A DNA stretch of 64,000 nucleotides from Aegilops tauschii subsp. strangulata (taxonomy: Eukaryota; Streptophyta; Magnoliopsida; Poales; Poaceae): assembly GCF_002575655.3 (NCBI RefSeq), contig NC_053039.3, forward strand, positions 47,493,290 through 47,557,289. Reading direction: 5' to 3'. Position numbers and translations under genes: made by a program. Positions 43,786-55,580 of the stretch are shown here, one piece after another (the stretch's first letter is position 1; the number at the start of each line of letters is the position of its first letter). The notes beneath the pieces are model-generated. The model saw only the letters and a program-made list of their open reading frames with translations, made no database searches and was not told the DNA's origin.

Positions 43786-45140
43786 ACCTTTTCTTGTAAG
43801 TATCTCTTCTCTTTTCTTGTATACTTGTAAACATGTAACTAAACTTCTTTTAGTTATTAATAAAGGACTGTGAGGCTGTTGCCTTGCAGTATATAGTCAA
43901 AAAATGCTTAAAAAAAGGACTAGGGTCCGTACTTTCACTAGTGCAATCTCTCAACAGTGCTAATATAATTGGATCATATAACTGTCCCTCAACGTGCAAC
44001 GAAGAATCATTCCAAAGTTCCTATCTAGCGGAGAACATAAGACAAAATTTTTTGTAGGGTACGAAACCACCACAAAGCTATTCTTTTCGATCAATCTATC
44101 CTAGAGTTCGTACTAAAATAACACGAACCTATTCTTTCCGATCGATCTAACAAAGAGTTCGTACTAAAATAACACCAAAGCAAATTCAGATTCATAATAT
44201 TCAATCCAACACAAAGAACTTCAAAGAGTTCCCCAAGATTTCTACCGGAGAAACAAAGACAAGAACGTGCATCAACTCCTATGCATAGATTACCCCAATG
44301 CCACCTCGGGAATCCGCGAGTTGAGTACCAAAACATATATCAAGTGAATCAATACGATACCCCATTGTCACTACATGTATTCAATTGCAAGACATATATC
44401 AAGTGTTCTCAAATCCATAAAAGTATTCAATCCGATAAAAACAAAATCTCAAAGGGAAAAACTCAATTCATCACAACAAGATAGAGAGGGGGGAAAGCAC
44501 CATATGATCCGACTATATTAACAAAGCCCACGATACATCTAGATCGTGACATCTCAAGAACACGAGAGAGAGTTAAACACATAGCTACTAGTACAAACCC
44601 TCAGCCCCGAGGGTGGACTACATACTCCCTCCTCATTATGGTGGCCGCCGGGATGATGAAGATAGCCACCGGAGATGATTCCCCCCTCCGGCAGGGTGCC
44701 GGAATGGGGTCTAGATTGGTTTGCGGTGGCTATAGAGGCCTGCAGCGGCGGAACTTCTGATCTAGGTTTATTTCTGATGGTTTCCCTATTTGTAGGATTT
44801 TTTTGCGTCGGTTTCACGCAAAGATGGGCCTCGAGATGAGCACAACCCACCGGGGCGAGCCAGGCCCACCAGGCGCGCCCTGGTGGGTTGTGCCCTCCTC
44901 GTGGCTCTTCTGGCCCTCCCACGAAGCTTCCGGGGTATCTTTTGTTCCAAGAAAATCGTCAAAAAGTTTCAGCTTATTTGGAGAACTTTCATTTATGCAC
45001 AAAAAACAATACCACGGTATTTCTGCTGAAAACAACGTCAATCCGGGTTAGTTCCATGCAAATCATACCAAAACCATACAAAATTGTTGTAAGCATGGCA
45101 TGAATACTTCGTAAATTATAGATACGTTGGATACGTATCA

Positions 45141-45156
45141 GCACCCCAAGCTTAAT
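45141..45156 (-). promoter_or_regulatory. Polypurine tract of element B
   Basis: Minus strand AAGCTTGGGGTGC lies directly before the 3' LTR start TGATACGTATCC. It would prime plus-strand DNA synthesis. Confidence 0.8.
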
Positions 45157-45614
45157 TCCTACTCGTCCTCGAATAGGTAAATGATAAAAAAAGAATTTTT
45201 GATGTGGAATGCTGCCTAACATGTCATCTCATATTCTTTTTTCTTTATAGCACGGACATTTGAATTTTTATATGGTTCAAAGCAATAGTCTAGTTTTGAC
45301 ATGAGATTTAAATACTCAAGCATATCAACAAGCAACTATGTCTTTCAAAATATCAATGCTAAAATAAGCTATGCCTAGCCCATCATGCTCAATCATTGAT
45401 CCATTCATGAAACACACTCGCATATTAGCTACACCCAATACTCAAGTACGATCATAGTGCCCCCTAGTTGGTTCTTTATAAGAGAAGATGGAGACACAAA
45501 TTAAAAATAAAAATTACATAAAGTAAAAGAAAGGCCTTTCGCAGAGGGAAGTAGGGATTTGTAGAGGTGCCAGTTCTCAAAGCGAAAATTGAGAGATAAA
45601 AATATTTTGAGAGG

Positions 45615-46097
45615 TGTCGGTGTCAAAACCGGCAGATCTCGGGTAGGGGGTCCCAAGCTGTGTGTCATGGATCGATGGGTAATAGGAGACAAGGGACACG
45701 ATGTTTACCCAGGTTCGGACCCTCTTAATGGAGGTAATACCCTACTTCCTGCTTGATTGATCTTGATGAATATATAGATTACAAGAGTTGATCTACCTCA
45801 AGATCATATGTTGTGGTCTAAAACCTGAGGGTATGATGAATAATATCATAATGATCTATCGACTAGCCTGGCCTCGGCTTATATAATGTACTAGAGGCCT
45901 AGGATAACAAGAGTCCTAGTCGAATACGTTGGTGGAGAGGAGTCCTTGTCTTGATCATCAAGTCTTGTTGAATACTCCTTGTATGCGGCATGGGCTGCCC
46001 GAAGTGGCCCATGAGTAAACCGCCATGGGGGTCCTCGGCCCGATCCACCTGATCGGGAGACAACATGGTAAGTACCCCCTAGTCCAAGACTCCGTCA
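45615..46097 (-). repeat. 3' LTR of the LARD-like element
   Basis: TGTCGGTGTCAAAACCGG to GACTCCGTCA on the + strand. It differs from the other copy at few positions seen by eye (for example AACCGG versus AAGCGG near the start), so the insertion looks comparatively young. Confidence 0.9.
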
Positions 46098-48860
46098 GTA
46101 GCCCCTGAACCGGTCTTCAAGTTGGGGACGCTCCTCGATTCTTCCAAACTGTTCTTCATCTTCGGTCGTCGGTCTTGAAAACTGGTTCAACAAATCTTCT
46201 TATCTTCGATCTTGAGGATCGCCGAAGTAAATCCGAAGAGTTTACACGTCGGGTATCCGAGGAGCCCCTTTAAGTTATTGGTCTTTATCAATGCCTTGTT
46301 ATTTTTACGCCCATCTCGGGTTCGAAGTTGTTCCCGGGCGGCGGTGTTCTCTTGCGTCCGAGCTCCAATGCCGGACTGCATTCGAGGTATCTTTTGCAGC
46401 CGAGCACCAACGCCGGACTGTATCCGAGCTCCAACGCCGGACTATATCCGAGGTGTCATAGATCACCTTGGCTTGAAGAAGTTTAAAGGAGGTTAGCCAA
46501 GCTTAATGTCAGAAATGCCCTCTATAGAGCCAGCCACTTGCATCCAAGCTTTATGCCGGACTGCTTCCGAGGTGATGCACCACCTCGGGCTTGGGCTGAT
46601 TTTTTATGCGTGTAAATTTATTTCCTGTCAATATCTATAACTAGTATCCCTCAAGGTGTGTGTCGGTCTAAAACCCGAGATGCACCAGAAGGAAAACATG
46701 AAACCGCTGATCCTAGTAGCCCCTGAGACTCAGGTCGATGCGCAAAACCGGCCTGAGGATCAACTCCTAGCTCGGTAGCATGCGTAGGAATAGAAATGCA
46801 GTGTAATATATTAGAAATAATAGTGATCGGCGAACGGGCCCTTGAAAGAGGGTCTTGAGAAGTTGTCGTAATATATTAGGTTGATGCCAGATAGGTCCAG
46901 ATGGTACTGTTGTTGTCCGAAGACGCGTTTGCCTATAGTTCGGTCAAGCCGAACACTAAGCACTTTGAATTTTCTGCATTGAACAGGCAATGCAGTAGCC
47001 CTCGAGACACTGGTCGGGTGGCAACACCAGACCAGGAGATCGATGTGCCCCTTTAATATTTGTAAATAATAAGCCCGAAGCCCACTAGCCCCCAGCCTTA
47101 ATGCGGGCACGGGTGGCCGAATTAAGGATCGATATCGATAGTAAAATCACAAATTATGTGTAATGACTATGTATCCAAGTACTTTACATCATTAATGCTC
47201 AGATCCGCATTGTACAAAACTTTTTTGACTGACCATCGGCTTCAACCTCTTCGGCCAGTAGCCGAGGATTGTTTTCCTACTTTATAAAGTCGTTACAAGG
47301 GCAGAGATTTATGGAAAACAAGGCAATCCGGCCATACGGTTTTATAAACAAAGGTACACGGAGAGATATGTTATATTACATTTTAATGTAAGAAACATCT
47401 TCCAAAGAAAATAGTCCCGCTATCGGTTCCTTTCTTTGGGTCTTGATGCTTATCATGATCATGAAACCTCACCTCCGATCAATGTGGGAGGAAAATATTG
47501 AGGATTTAGTTCGGGGAAAGATCCCGAACTCTATGGTATTAACGAACCAAAATTTTCACTCCCGTCGTTGCCGTCCAATATGATCCTTTAAGATTGCTAG
47601 CTTTCGGCTTCACCCAGTCTGAGGTACTTACTCGGATGACCCGGTAGTAACAATCACAGAGGTGCTCCCTTTACCACCTAGCCGAACAATCGGGAACGTA
47701 GGGGTAAGCACCGGACCCAGGCAACCCAGCTTGGCCAAAATCATAAGTCAAATTGATGCATATTTATGGCTTTATAACGATGATTGCCGAAGGAGGCCCT
47801 CGTATATTAAATACAAATGCCGATGATATGTTTATTTTGACTGTGTTGCGACAGTTTATCATTTGAATGTGGCCCATTGTCGGCTTCCACCCCCTTGTAT
47901 ATGTTATGCAGGGTGTTTTCGCAATAACAAAACAACCCTTAGCCGACGTCTCGGTGCCCAAAAGCGGTTGTGTTAGCGGAAACGAGGCAATCAGATATGC
48001 GGGCTTTATAACTTTCACTTAGTCATATGAGCTTAAAGTTGGGAGGCCAGTTACTAGCCCCAAGTTATTGTTTGGCGATAGTCGAGGTCAAGCCGTAAAC
48101 ACTTCGGTCAATGTTATGAACGGACCGTCATTTAACATGGGGTGACCTCTATCGATCTTATAATTTAACACAGTCATCGGATCGCTGACCAGTTTACACT
48201 TATTGTGACAGTCAGTTTTCGGCTTTCTCCACTGAGGCGCTTAACCATGCTAGCTGGAAGCACAATCGTAGTGGTTCTCCCTTTGCACACCTAGCCGAAC
48301 AAAGTGGAACATAGGAGGCAAGCACAGGAGCCGGGCAACCCAACTATTGACCAAAGACACAATTTCAAACCGATGCATATAAAGCAATACCCGAGAATGT
48401 TTTGCCGAATCTCTAAAGGTGTCCGGCGTTGCATAGAGAGACTTCTGCTGGAAACACACAAATAGTTTAAAAGTGCCATAGGCTTAAAACCAAAAGACTT
48501 ATGCGGAAACTCCACGTCCGAACTAAATCAAGTCAATTGGTGCCAATCCGAAAATTGGTCTAAAAAATATGTGCTTCTGTCGTGCTTTAACATGACACAT
48601 CCGATCTCAAGACTGCAAGTGGGTCAAGATCAGACCTAGGCTAGCCGGCTATTGACCACACACTCGAGTCGAGGAAGGAGTGATAGAAAAAGACTTTGCA
48701 ACGAACAAGAAGAAAATACACTTATTATAAAACGACTCATGTAAATTTAAAAGCCCCTAGCTAACATGGGTAAAGGGAGTTTATTTTAACAAACAACTCA
48801 CGTGAGCACGGTCGAACCGAACACAAATTAAAAATTTAAAACTTTGAGCATGAAAGCGAC
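46098..48860 (-). other. Internal non-coding region of the LARD-like element, part 1
   Basis: No ORF over about 100 codons with a domain. 46350-46600 repeats CGAGCTCCAACGCCGGACT. Two related segments near 47600-47720 and 48215-48340 share CGGCTT, CTTAC, AGCCGAACAA and GGCAACCCA, another internal duplication. Confidence 0.6.
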
Positions 48861-50480
48861 TTAGCTGGTTAATGTGCTCGGCATCGTTGACGCGGTCCGA
48901 GTTTATGGCGGGACGAGGTCCCAGCCCCTAAGCCGGTCCCCAGATGGAGGAGCGAAGAGCTTGACACTCCGAAGTGGCGACACAGCATGGCCAATGTGGC
49001 GAGGTGGAACCCCCCATCCGTCCGAGGCGACGGAGCAGGCCAAGAGTATGACGCCGAAGTTCCTGGCGTGGATTAATGAAGTGATGACGAAGCCCCTGGT
49101 CCAGCCGAGGTGACAGCCTGCCAAATCCGGATCATTTACCTCTGCACAGAAGATAGTGCAAGCTGGAGAAAACAGTAATAAAAAAAGGCTGCATGATTAA
49201 TAATTCATGCAAAGTGAGTAATAAAAGAAATATGGCCCGTGTGCCAAACAACCGACGAGTTAGGACCCTCCTGATGATGCCGAAGTCCCCGAGGCAACCG
49301 AACATGTCGGTATGGCAATTCAATCAACAAGATGGTCATGCGAGCCGATTTATGCCAATTGGGACGATGACGTTGGCTTGCCGAAGTGACCGCGTGACGC
49401 AGTCGAAGTCGATCACCTACACACATAAAATAGTGTGGTCCAAAAAGAATAATACAAATATATATATAATCCTTGCATAACTGATTTTCGCAAAAATAAT
49501 TTATTTAAAGAGATGTGGCCTGGCGCCGATGTCAATGTCGATGCAGGGCGTCGGCGTGATGCGGTAAAGGTGTGGCAAAGCCCGATTTCACAGGTCGGTC
49601 CGAGTTCCGGATGCGGCGTTCGCCGAACTATGTACGGAAACTGACTGAACCACCATGCGACCGTCGTTAATGCGGCCACCATTTGATAGACCTGTGTACA
49701 CATGATGGAACAAACTAGAGTAATAATTCCTTGGGAAAAATAAACCCAAACAAGAAAAAATTGCTAGGATTAATAGCACCTGGTTTATTTGTTGTAGTAG
49801 TCGGAAGAAAGGTTACTCCCAAAATTGGGACTCGATCCGCACACCCATTGCCTGATGGGTGATGAAGCGATGAAATGGAGATGCTGGCAAAGATCTCTCG
49901 CCGAGGCAAAGCCTCTGGTCCAGCTAACGTAACGAAGTTGGTCGGCTGGTGACGCCGAAGTGTCCGGAGTAGGTTGATGAAGCTAATGGCGTGGGTTGCC
50001 AACATAGGACAACATGCCAAGGAGACGACACAACTGTGTCGACGAAGGTGGGATGACGAAGTCGGCACGCCGAGGTGACAGCGCGGCCCGGTCTGAACCA
50101 ATCGCCTGCACACATAAAATAGTGCAAGCAAGAAATAATAACAATAATATGCTTAAAAATTATTCTACATTATTAATTTAAGTGAAGTAAATAATTGAAG
50201 AAATATGGCCTGAATGCTGAGGTGACGGAGCAGGTCGGTAAGGTGACGTTGCAGCCACCATGCCAGCCGATGTGTCGAAACTGGTCGGCCGGTGACGCCG
50301 AAGTCACCGGAGCATGTTGATGAAGAAATAGCGGAGCCCCCGGTCCAGCCGAGGTGCCGAAGTAGGTCGGCGTGATGGACATCGGCTTGAAGTAGCAACA
50401 GTGCGGCCATGCCGATGTAGGTCGTAGCTCGTGATGTGGTCAATGCCGGCTTGATGAAGTGACCTTGCGGCGATGCCGGT
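48861..50480 (-). repeat. Degenerate tandem repeats in the LARD-like element
   Basis: Four to five diverged modules of roughly 250-400 bp, each with a GCCGAAGT / GGTCCAGCCGAGGTGAC part and an ACACATAAAATAGTGCAAGC part followed by an A-rich stretch and AATATGGCC. Module positions are near 49050-49240, 49260-49520, 49880-50220 and 50225-50440. Confidence 0.7.
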
Positions 50481-51430
50481 GTGCCCGCTCTGTGTAATCC
50501 GTGGGGCGGCGATGTTGGTGATGATTTATCCTTCGCGATGACGAACTCTTGTTCAGCTCGCGGAGATGATGATCCGAAGAAGTTGAGCTCGGCTCAACAA
50601 AGCGACGACGTGTCTAGCGCAGGTCGGCAGCCGCACAACAATATTGTCGGACAGGTTTGACACCAGCTTGATGGTGAAGAGTACCTCAGAGAAGGCTTAA
50701 AATTTTATGGGCACATGTTTAAGAACAACGCGCAATACCCTAGAAGAAAATTCCTTTCAAAAAGATTGTCCAATACCCCGTTCATGAAGAAAGATGAATT
50801 CGGGTCGGATTCGTATTCGCGCAGAAAACAGATCCGAAAAGTGATGCACTAATCGGAAGGTTCCCGGAGTTTGGACGGTCGGATCGAGCTGAAATTTTGA
50901 GAGGTGGTAGATATAGGAATTCCGCAGCCGACAAATAGTTGGATCGTCCAAAGGACGTCCCAGCTAGATATTGGACACCATGCTCCAAACTCGGCTAGAT
51001 TCCCGTCCAGATTCGACAGGGCTCCGGTATATCGGAGGTCGGCGGAGATTACTCCGTCGGAACGCGACGAAATTTTACAGTGTTGTTGTAGACTCAATTC
51101 CGCACAATTCCACCGAAGGAGTCATCAAAACGATACTGGAGGAGGTGGTGGTAGCGGATACAAATTCATTGTTCGAAAAAACAGCACGGTCGCCCGAGGG
51201 CAATGTTGACGTTGAGCCCCCGAGCTCCATGGATGATTCCTCCATGATCATGATGGAGATCAGAGTTGATGTTGATGAAGGCCCTCGTCTGAACATGATG
51301 ATTGGAAGCAGGGCACAGTCCTTGGTCAAGCCAAGGTGACTAGTCGAGCCGGCGACGAAGACGCCGACATCGCAGGCGAGCCATTGATATTTTGCCGATC
51401 ACACAGCGGAACTCTCAATGAAAGCACCAT
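50481..51430 (-). other. Internal non-coding region of the LARD-like element, part 2
   Basis: The 5' leader side next to the 5' LTR. Short frames occur on both strands but none has a domain. No gag is visible. Confidence 0.5.
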
Positions 51431-51912
51431 TGTCGGTGTCAAAAGCGGCAGATCTCGGGTACGGGGTCCCAAGCTGTGTGTCATGGATCAATGGGTAACA
51501 GGAGACAAGGGACACGATGTTTACCCAGGTTCAGACCCTCTTAATGGAGGTAATACCCTACTTCCTGCTTGATTGATCTTGATGAATACATATATTACAA
51601 GAGTTGATCTACCTCGAGATCATATGTTGTGGTCTAAAACCTGAGGGTATGATGAATAATATCGTAATGATCTATCGACTAACCTGGCCTCGGCTTATAT
51701 AATGTACCAGAGGCCTAGGATAACAAGAGTCCTAGTCGAATACGTTGGTGGAGAGGAGTCCTTGTCTTGATCATCACGTCTTGTGAAATACTCCTTCTAT
51801 GCGGCATGGGCTGCCCGAAGTGGCCCACGAGTAAACCGCCATGGGGTCCTCGGCCCGATCCACCTGATCGGGAGATAACGTGGTAAGTACCCCCTAGTCC
51901 AGGACACCGTCA
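51431..51912 (-). repeat. 5' LTR of the LARD-like element
   Basis: Matches 45615-46097 almost throughout. Followed by the target duplication AGAGG. Confidence 0.9.
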
Positions 51913-51917
51913 AGAGG

Positions 51918-54732
51918 CGTACTTTCCCCACCAACGAAAACGACTTAGAGCTCCCAACACTTTCCATGCTAGATATATCATAGGCGGTTCCCAAACAGAA
52001 AATAAAGTTTATTCCTTTTTCCACCATACTTTTACTTTCCATGGCTAACCGTATCCACGGGTACCCTCCACACCAACACTTTCCAAGGAATTTATTATTT
52101 GACAACATAAAGTAAATTCATTTTTCATTTTGGGACTAGGCATCCCTAGTACCTTTGCCTTACTCTCGTGCAATGACAAGTGAATAAATAGTCATCGTGA
52201 GAATAACACATCTAGCATGGCAAATATTGGCCACCCCTCACTGCCTCGCGAGTGGTACGAGCACACAAAAAGAGAAATTTATTTTTAAAATTAGAGATGG
52301 CACATACAAATTTGCTTAGAACGACAAAAGAATACTGCATATAGGTAGGTATAGTGGACTCATGTCGCAAAACTGGTTTAAAGAATTTTGGATGCACAAG
52401 TAGTGATCATACTTAGTGCAAAATGAAGGCTAGCAAAAGATTGGGAAGTGACCAACCAAGAAACGAATAATATCATAAGCGAGCATTAAGCATAATTAAC
52501 ACTGAATAATGCACCAAAAGTAGGATGTAATTTCATTGCATAACTATTGACTTTCTTTCTTGCATAGGGAATCACAAACCTTAACATCAATATTATTACT
52601 GAAGCACAATTACTCATCAACATGACTCAAATATCACATCATCGTATCTCAAAACTATTACAAGGAATCAAGTTTATTTTGTCCAATGATCTTCATGAAA
52701 GTTTTTATTATATCCTTCTTGGATATCTATCACTTTCGGACTAATTTTCATGTGTTGCTTTTGATAAGCTCAAATAAACAGCAAGAGATAATTTCTTTCT
52801 CTCAAATTAATTTAAGTGAAGCAAGAGATAATTTCTTCAAAAATACTAAACCACACCATGCTCAAAAAGATAAAGTGAAGCACTAGAGCAATTCCATAGA
52901 AAAGAGCTTCGTTGACGGGATGTGCGTGACGCTTACCTAGCCTCCCTGGCAACTATTTGAGGACTCTATTTTATTTAAAAACTTTTAGAACTAAGTACTT
53001 TATTAAAACAGCAAGCAAAACAAAATAAAATGACATTCCAAGGATAGCACACATCATGTGAAGAAGCAAAAACTTAGGATCAACCAATACTAACCATTGG
53101 TGAAGAAAGGTGGGATGCCTACCAGGGCATCCCAAAGCTTTGATGCTTGAGACTTCTTGAAATATTATCTTGGGATGCCTTGGGCATCCCCAAGCTTAAG
53201 CTTTCGTGTCTCCTTAATTCCTTTTATATCATGGTTTCCCTAAATCTTAAAAACTTCATCCACAGAAAATTCAACAAGAACTCGTGAGATAAGTTAGTAC
53301 AAACCAATGCAAAAACCTTATCATCCTCTAGTGTAGAAAATCACTAAAATTATTATTCAAAATTTCATACTAAATGCCTCTACATATTTAATACTCCTAT
53401 CCTCAAATAGAATCATTAAACAACCAAACATATGCAAACAATGCAGACATAACAGCAATCTGCCAAAACACTACAGTCTGTAAAGAATGCAAGAGTATCA
53501 ATACTTCCCTAACTTCAAAAGTTATGAAAATTTGCCACACTGTAGAAAATTTATCAGAGCGCATTTTGCAAAAAGTTTTTACATTTTATCACATTCTGAC
53601 TTTTCTATGGAATTTTTGCAACAGTGTAAACTTTCTGTTTTCAAACAGCAACATGTATACTTGGAAAATAAGCATGGCAAAGGCTATCCTTGGCATTTTA
53701 ATTGAATATAAAGTTGCAAAATATTGTTATAAATAACACCAAGCAAATCCTAACAAAATAAAGTGACGCTCCAAGTAAAACTCATATCATGTGACGAATG
53801 AGAACATAGCTCCAAGTGAGGTTACCGATAATGTCGGAGACGAAAGAGGGGATGCCTTCCGGGGCATCCCTAAGCTTAGTTGCTTGGATCTTCCTTAGAT
53901 ATTAACTTGGGGTGCCTTGGGCATCCCCAAGATTAGGTTCTTGTCACTCTTTATTCTCCTCATATCGATATCTCACCCAAAACTTGAAAACTTCAATCAC
54001 ACAAAACTTAACGGAACTTCGTGAGATAGGTTATTATGATAAAGAGCAAACCATTTCACTTTAGTACTGTCAAAGTCAAGATTCATAATTGTTTCCACAC
54101 AATGCCTACTGTAGCATACCATTTCCACAATTTATATTGAGCAATATAAGCCATGGAAACTAGAAAACAAGCAGATTATGCACTGAAAACAGAATCTGTC
54201 AAAAACAGAACAGTCTGTAGTAATATGTACTCCAACCATACTTCTGCTACTCAAAAAATTATGAAAAAATAGGAAAACCTGGGAAATTTGTCTATTAATC
54301 TTCTTCAAAAATAATCAGCATTTTATCATGCTTCTGTTAAAAATGGGAATTGTTTTCCTGAGCGCAAAAGTTTCTGTTTTTCAGCAAGATTAAATCAACT
54401 ATCACCGTAAGCCATCCCAAAGGTCTTACTTGGCACTTTAATGAAACAAAAGCAATAAAACATGATTACTAAAGTAGCCTAATCATGTTAACACACAAAA
54501 ACAGTAGGTAAAAGTGTTGGGTTGTCTCCCAACAAGCGCTTTTCTTTAATGCCTTTTTAGCTAGGCATGATGATTTCAATGATGCTCACATAAAAGATAA
54601 GAATTGAAACACAAAGAGAGCATCATGAAGCATATGACTAGCACATTTAAGTCTAACCCGCTTCCTATGAATAGGGATTTTGTGAGCAAACAATTTATGG
54701 GAGCAAGAATAACCTAGCATAGGAAGGCAAAA
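51918..54732 (-). other. Internal non-coding region of element B
   Basis: Pairs with the internal region of element A (57852-60090). AT-rich, no ORF with a domain. It contains two copies of a module with GGGATGCC...GGGCATCCC hairpins and polypurine-tract-like AAGCTTGGGGATGC (53100-53210 and 53840-53950). Confidence 0.7.
53100..53950 (-). repeat. Duplicated module with internal polypurine-tract copies (element B)
   Basis: At 53110 GGGATGCCTACCAGGGCATCCC forms a hairpin, and at 53185 GGGCATCCCCAAGCTTAAGC is the reverse of AAGCTTGGGGATGC. The same pair recurs about 735 bp further on (53848 and 53918), together with shared CTGTAGAAAATTT-type and TGAGATAGGTTA-type DNA. So the internal region contains a diverged tandem duplication. 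Confidence 0.75.
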
Positions 54733-55455
54733 CTAGTGCAACTTCAAAACTTTCAACATAAAGAGAGGAAACTTGATATTATTGAGATATGTAGAAGCAT
54801 ATGTTCCTCTCTCATAATAATTTTCAGTAGCATCACGAATGAATTCAACAATATAAATATCACACAAAGCATTCTTTTCATGATCCATAAGCATATAAAT
54901 TTTATTACTCTCCACATAAGCAAAATTATTGTCATGAATAGTTATGGGAGAAAACTCAACAAAATAGCTATCATGTGATTGAAAGTTAAAATCACGATGA
55001 CAAGTTTCATGGTTATCATTATTCAATATAGCATACATGTCATCACCATGATCATCATAAATAGCAACTTTGTTTTCAAAGTCAATTGCAACCTCTCCCA
55101 AAATAGTGGATTCATCACTAGATAAAGTAATGACCTCTCCAAATCCACTTTCATCAATACAATCATCATAAATAGGAAGCATGCAATCATTATAACAAAT
55201 TTGCACAACAAATCTCGCCGGACTAAAATTTTTATCTTCATCAAACATAGCATCCCCAAGCTTATGGCTTTGCATATCGTTAGCATCATGAATATTCAAA
55301 GAATTCATACTAATAACATTGCAATCATGCTCATCATTGATACCAAACATTCTATTGAATTCTTCTTCTATGAATTGAGCACAATTTTCCGATCCACCAT
55401 TTGAAAGAAAGATATTATAAAGATGATCAATAATACGATGCAACCTCAATTCCAT
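54733..55455 (-). CDS. Single ORF of LTR element B, 240 residues, unknown function
   Basis: Uninterrupted from ATG 55455 (MELRLHRIIDHLYNIFLSNG) to the stop at 54733, starting 126 bp inside the 5' LTR, the place where gag normally begins. The protein is acidic, rich in Asp, Asn, Ile and Tyr (DESGFGEVITLSSDEST, DFENKVAIYDDHGDDMYAIL), with no Gag core, zinc knuckle, protease or RT motif. It is not homologous to the gag at 15863-16230 by eye. It could be a diverged or captured gene kept for packaging, or a chance survivor in a young element. The matching region of element A is replaced before this point, so conservation cannot be tested here. Confidence 0.55.
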   Translation of the reverse strand: MELRLHRIIDHLYNIFLSNGGSENCAQFIEEEFNRMFGINDEHDCNVISMNSLNIHDANDMQSHKLGDAMFDEDKNFSPARFVVQICYNDCMLPIYDDCIDESGFGEVITLSSDESTILGEVAIDFENKVAIYDDHGDDMYAILNNDNHETCHRDFNFQSHDSYFVEFSPITIHDNNFAYVESNKIYMLMDHEKNALCDIYIVEFIRDATENYYERGTYASTYLNNIKFPLFMLKVLKLH

Positions 55456-55580
55456 TTTTTATGTAGTTTTCTTTTATAGACCAAACTAGTGATAAACAAG
55501 AAACTAAAAGATTCAATTGCAAAATCTAAAGATATACCTTCATGCACTCACCTCCCCGGCAACGGTGCCAGAAAAGAACT

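Larger units (their letters stand above)
39819..43902 (+). mobile_element. L1-type LINE, 5'-truncated
   Basis: Contains the last codons of ORF1 and a full-length but broken ORF2 (endonuclease, reverse transcriptase, zinc-binding C-terminus), then a short 3' UTR ending TATATAGTCAAAA. Flanked by a 12-16 bp target duplication. It lies in the + orientation inside the 3' LTR of element B. Confidence 0.92.
45615..51912 (-). mobile_element. Large non-autonomous LTR element (LARD-like), minus
   Basis: LTRs of 483 bp (45615-46097) and 482 bp (51431-51912), closely similar, with TGTCGGTGTC...CGTCA ends. Target duplication AGAGG at 45610-45614 and 51913-51917. Beside the left LTR, CAGGGGCTAC on the minus strand is the polypurine tract, so the right LTR is the 5' LTR; next to it TGGTGCTTTCATTGAGAG could be the primer site. 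The 5.3-kb internal region has no ORF with a retrotransposon domain but has degenerate tandem repeats. It is inserted in the internal region of element B and carries no coding capacity of its own. Confidence 0.88.

Noticed and set aside
46212..46496. Plus-strand frame of 94 codons in the LARD-like element
   Set aside because: It arises from the repeated CGAGCTCCAACGCCGGACT words and has no domain or start context.
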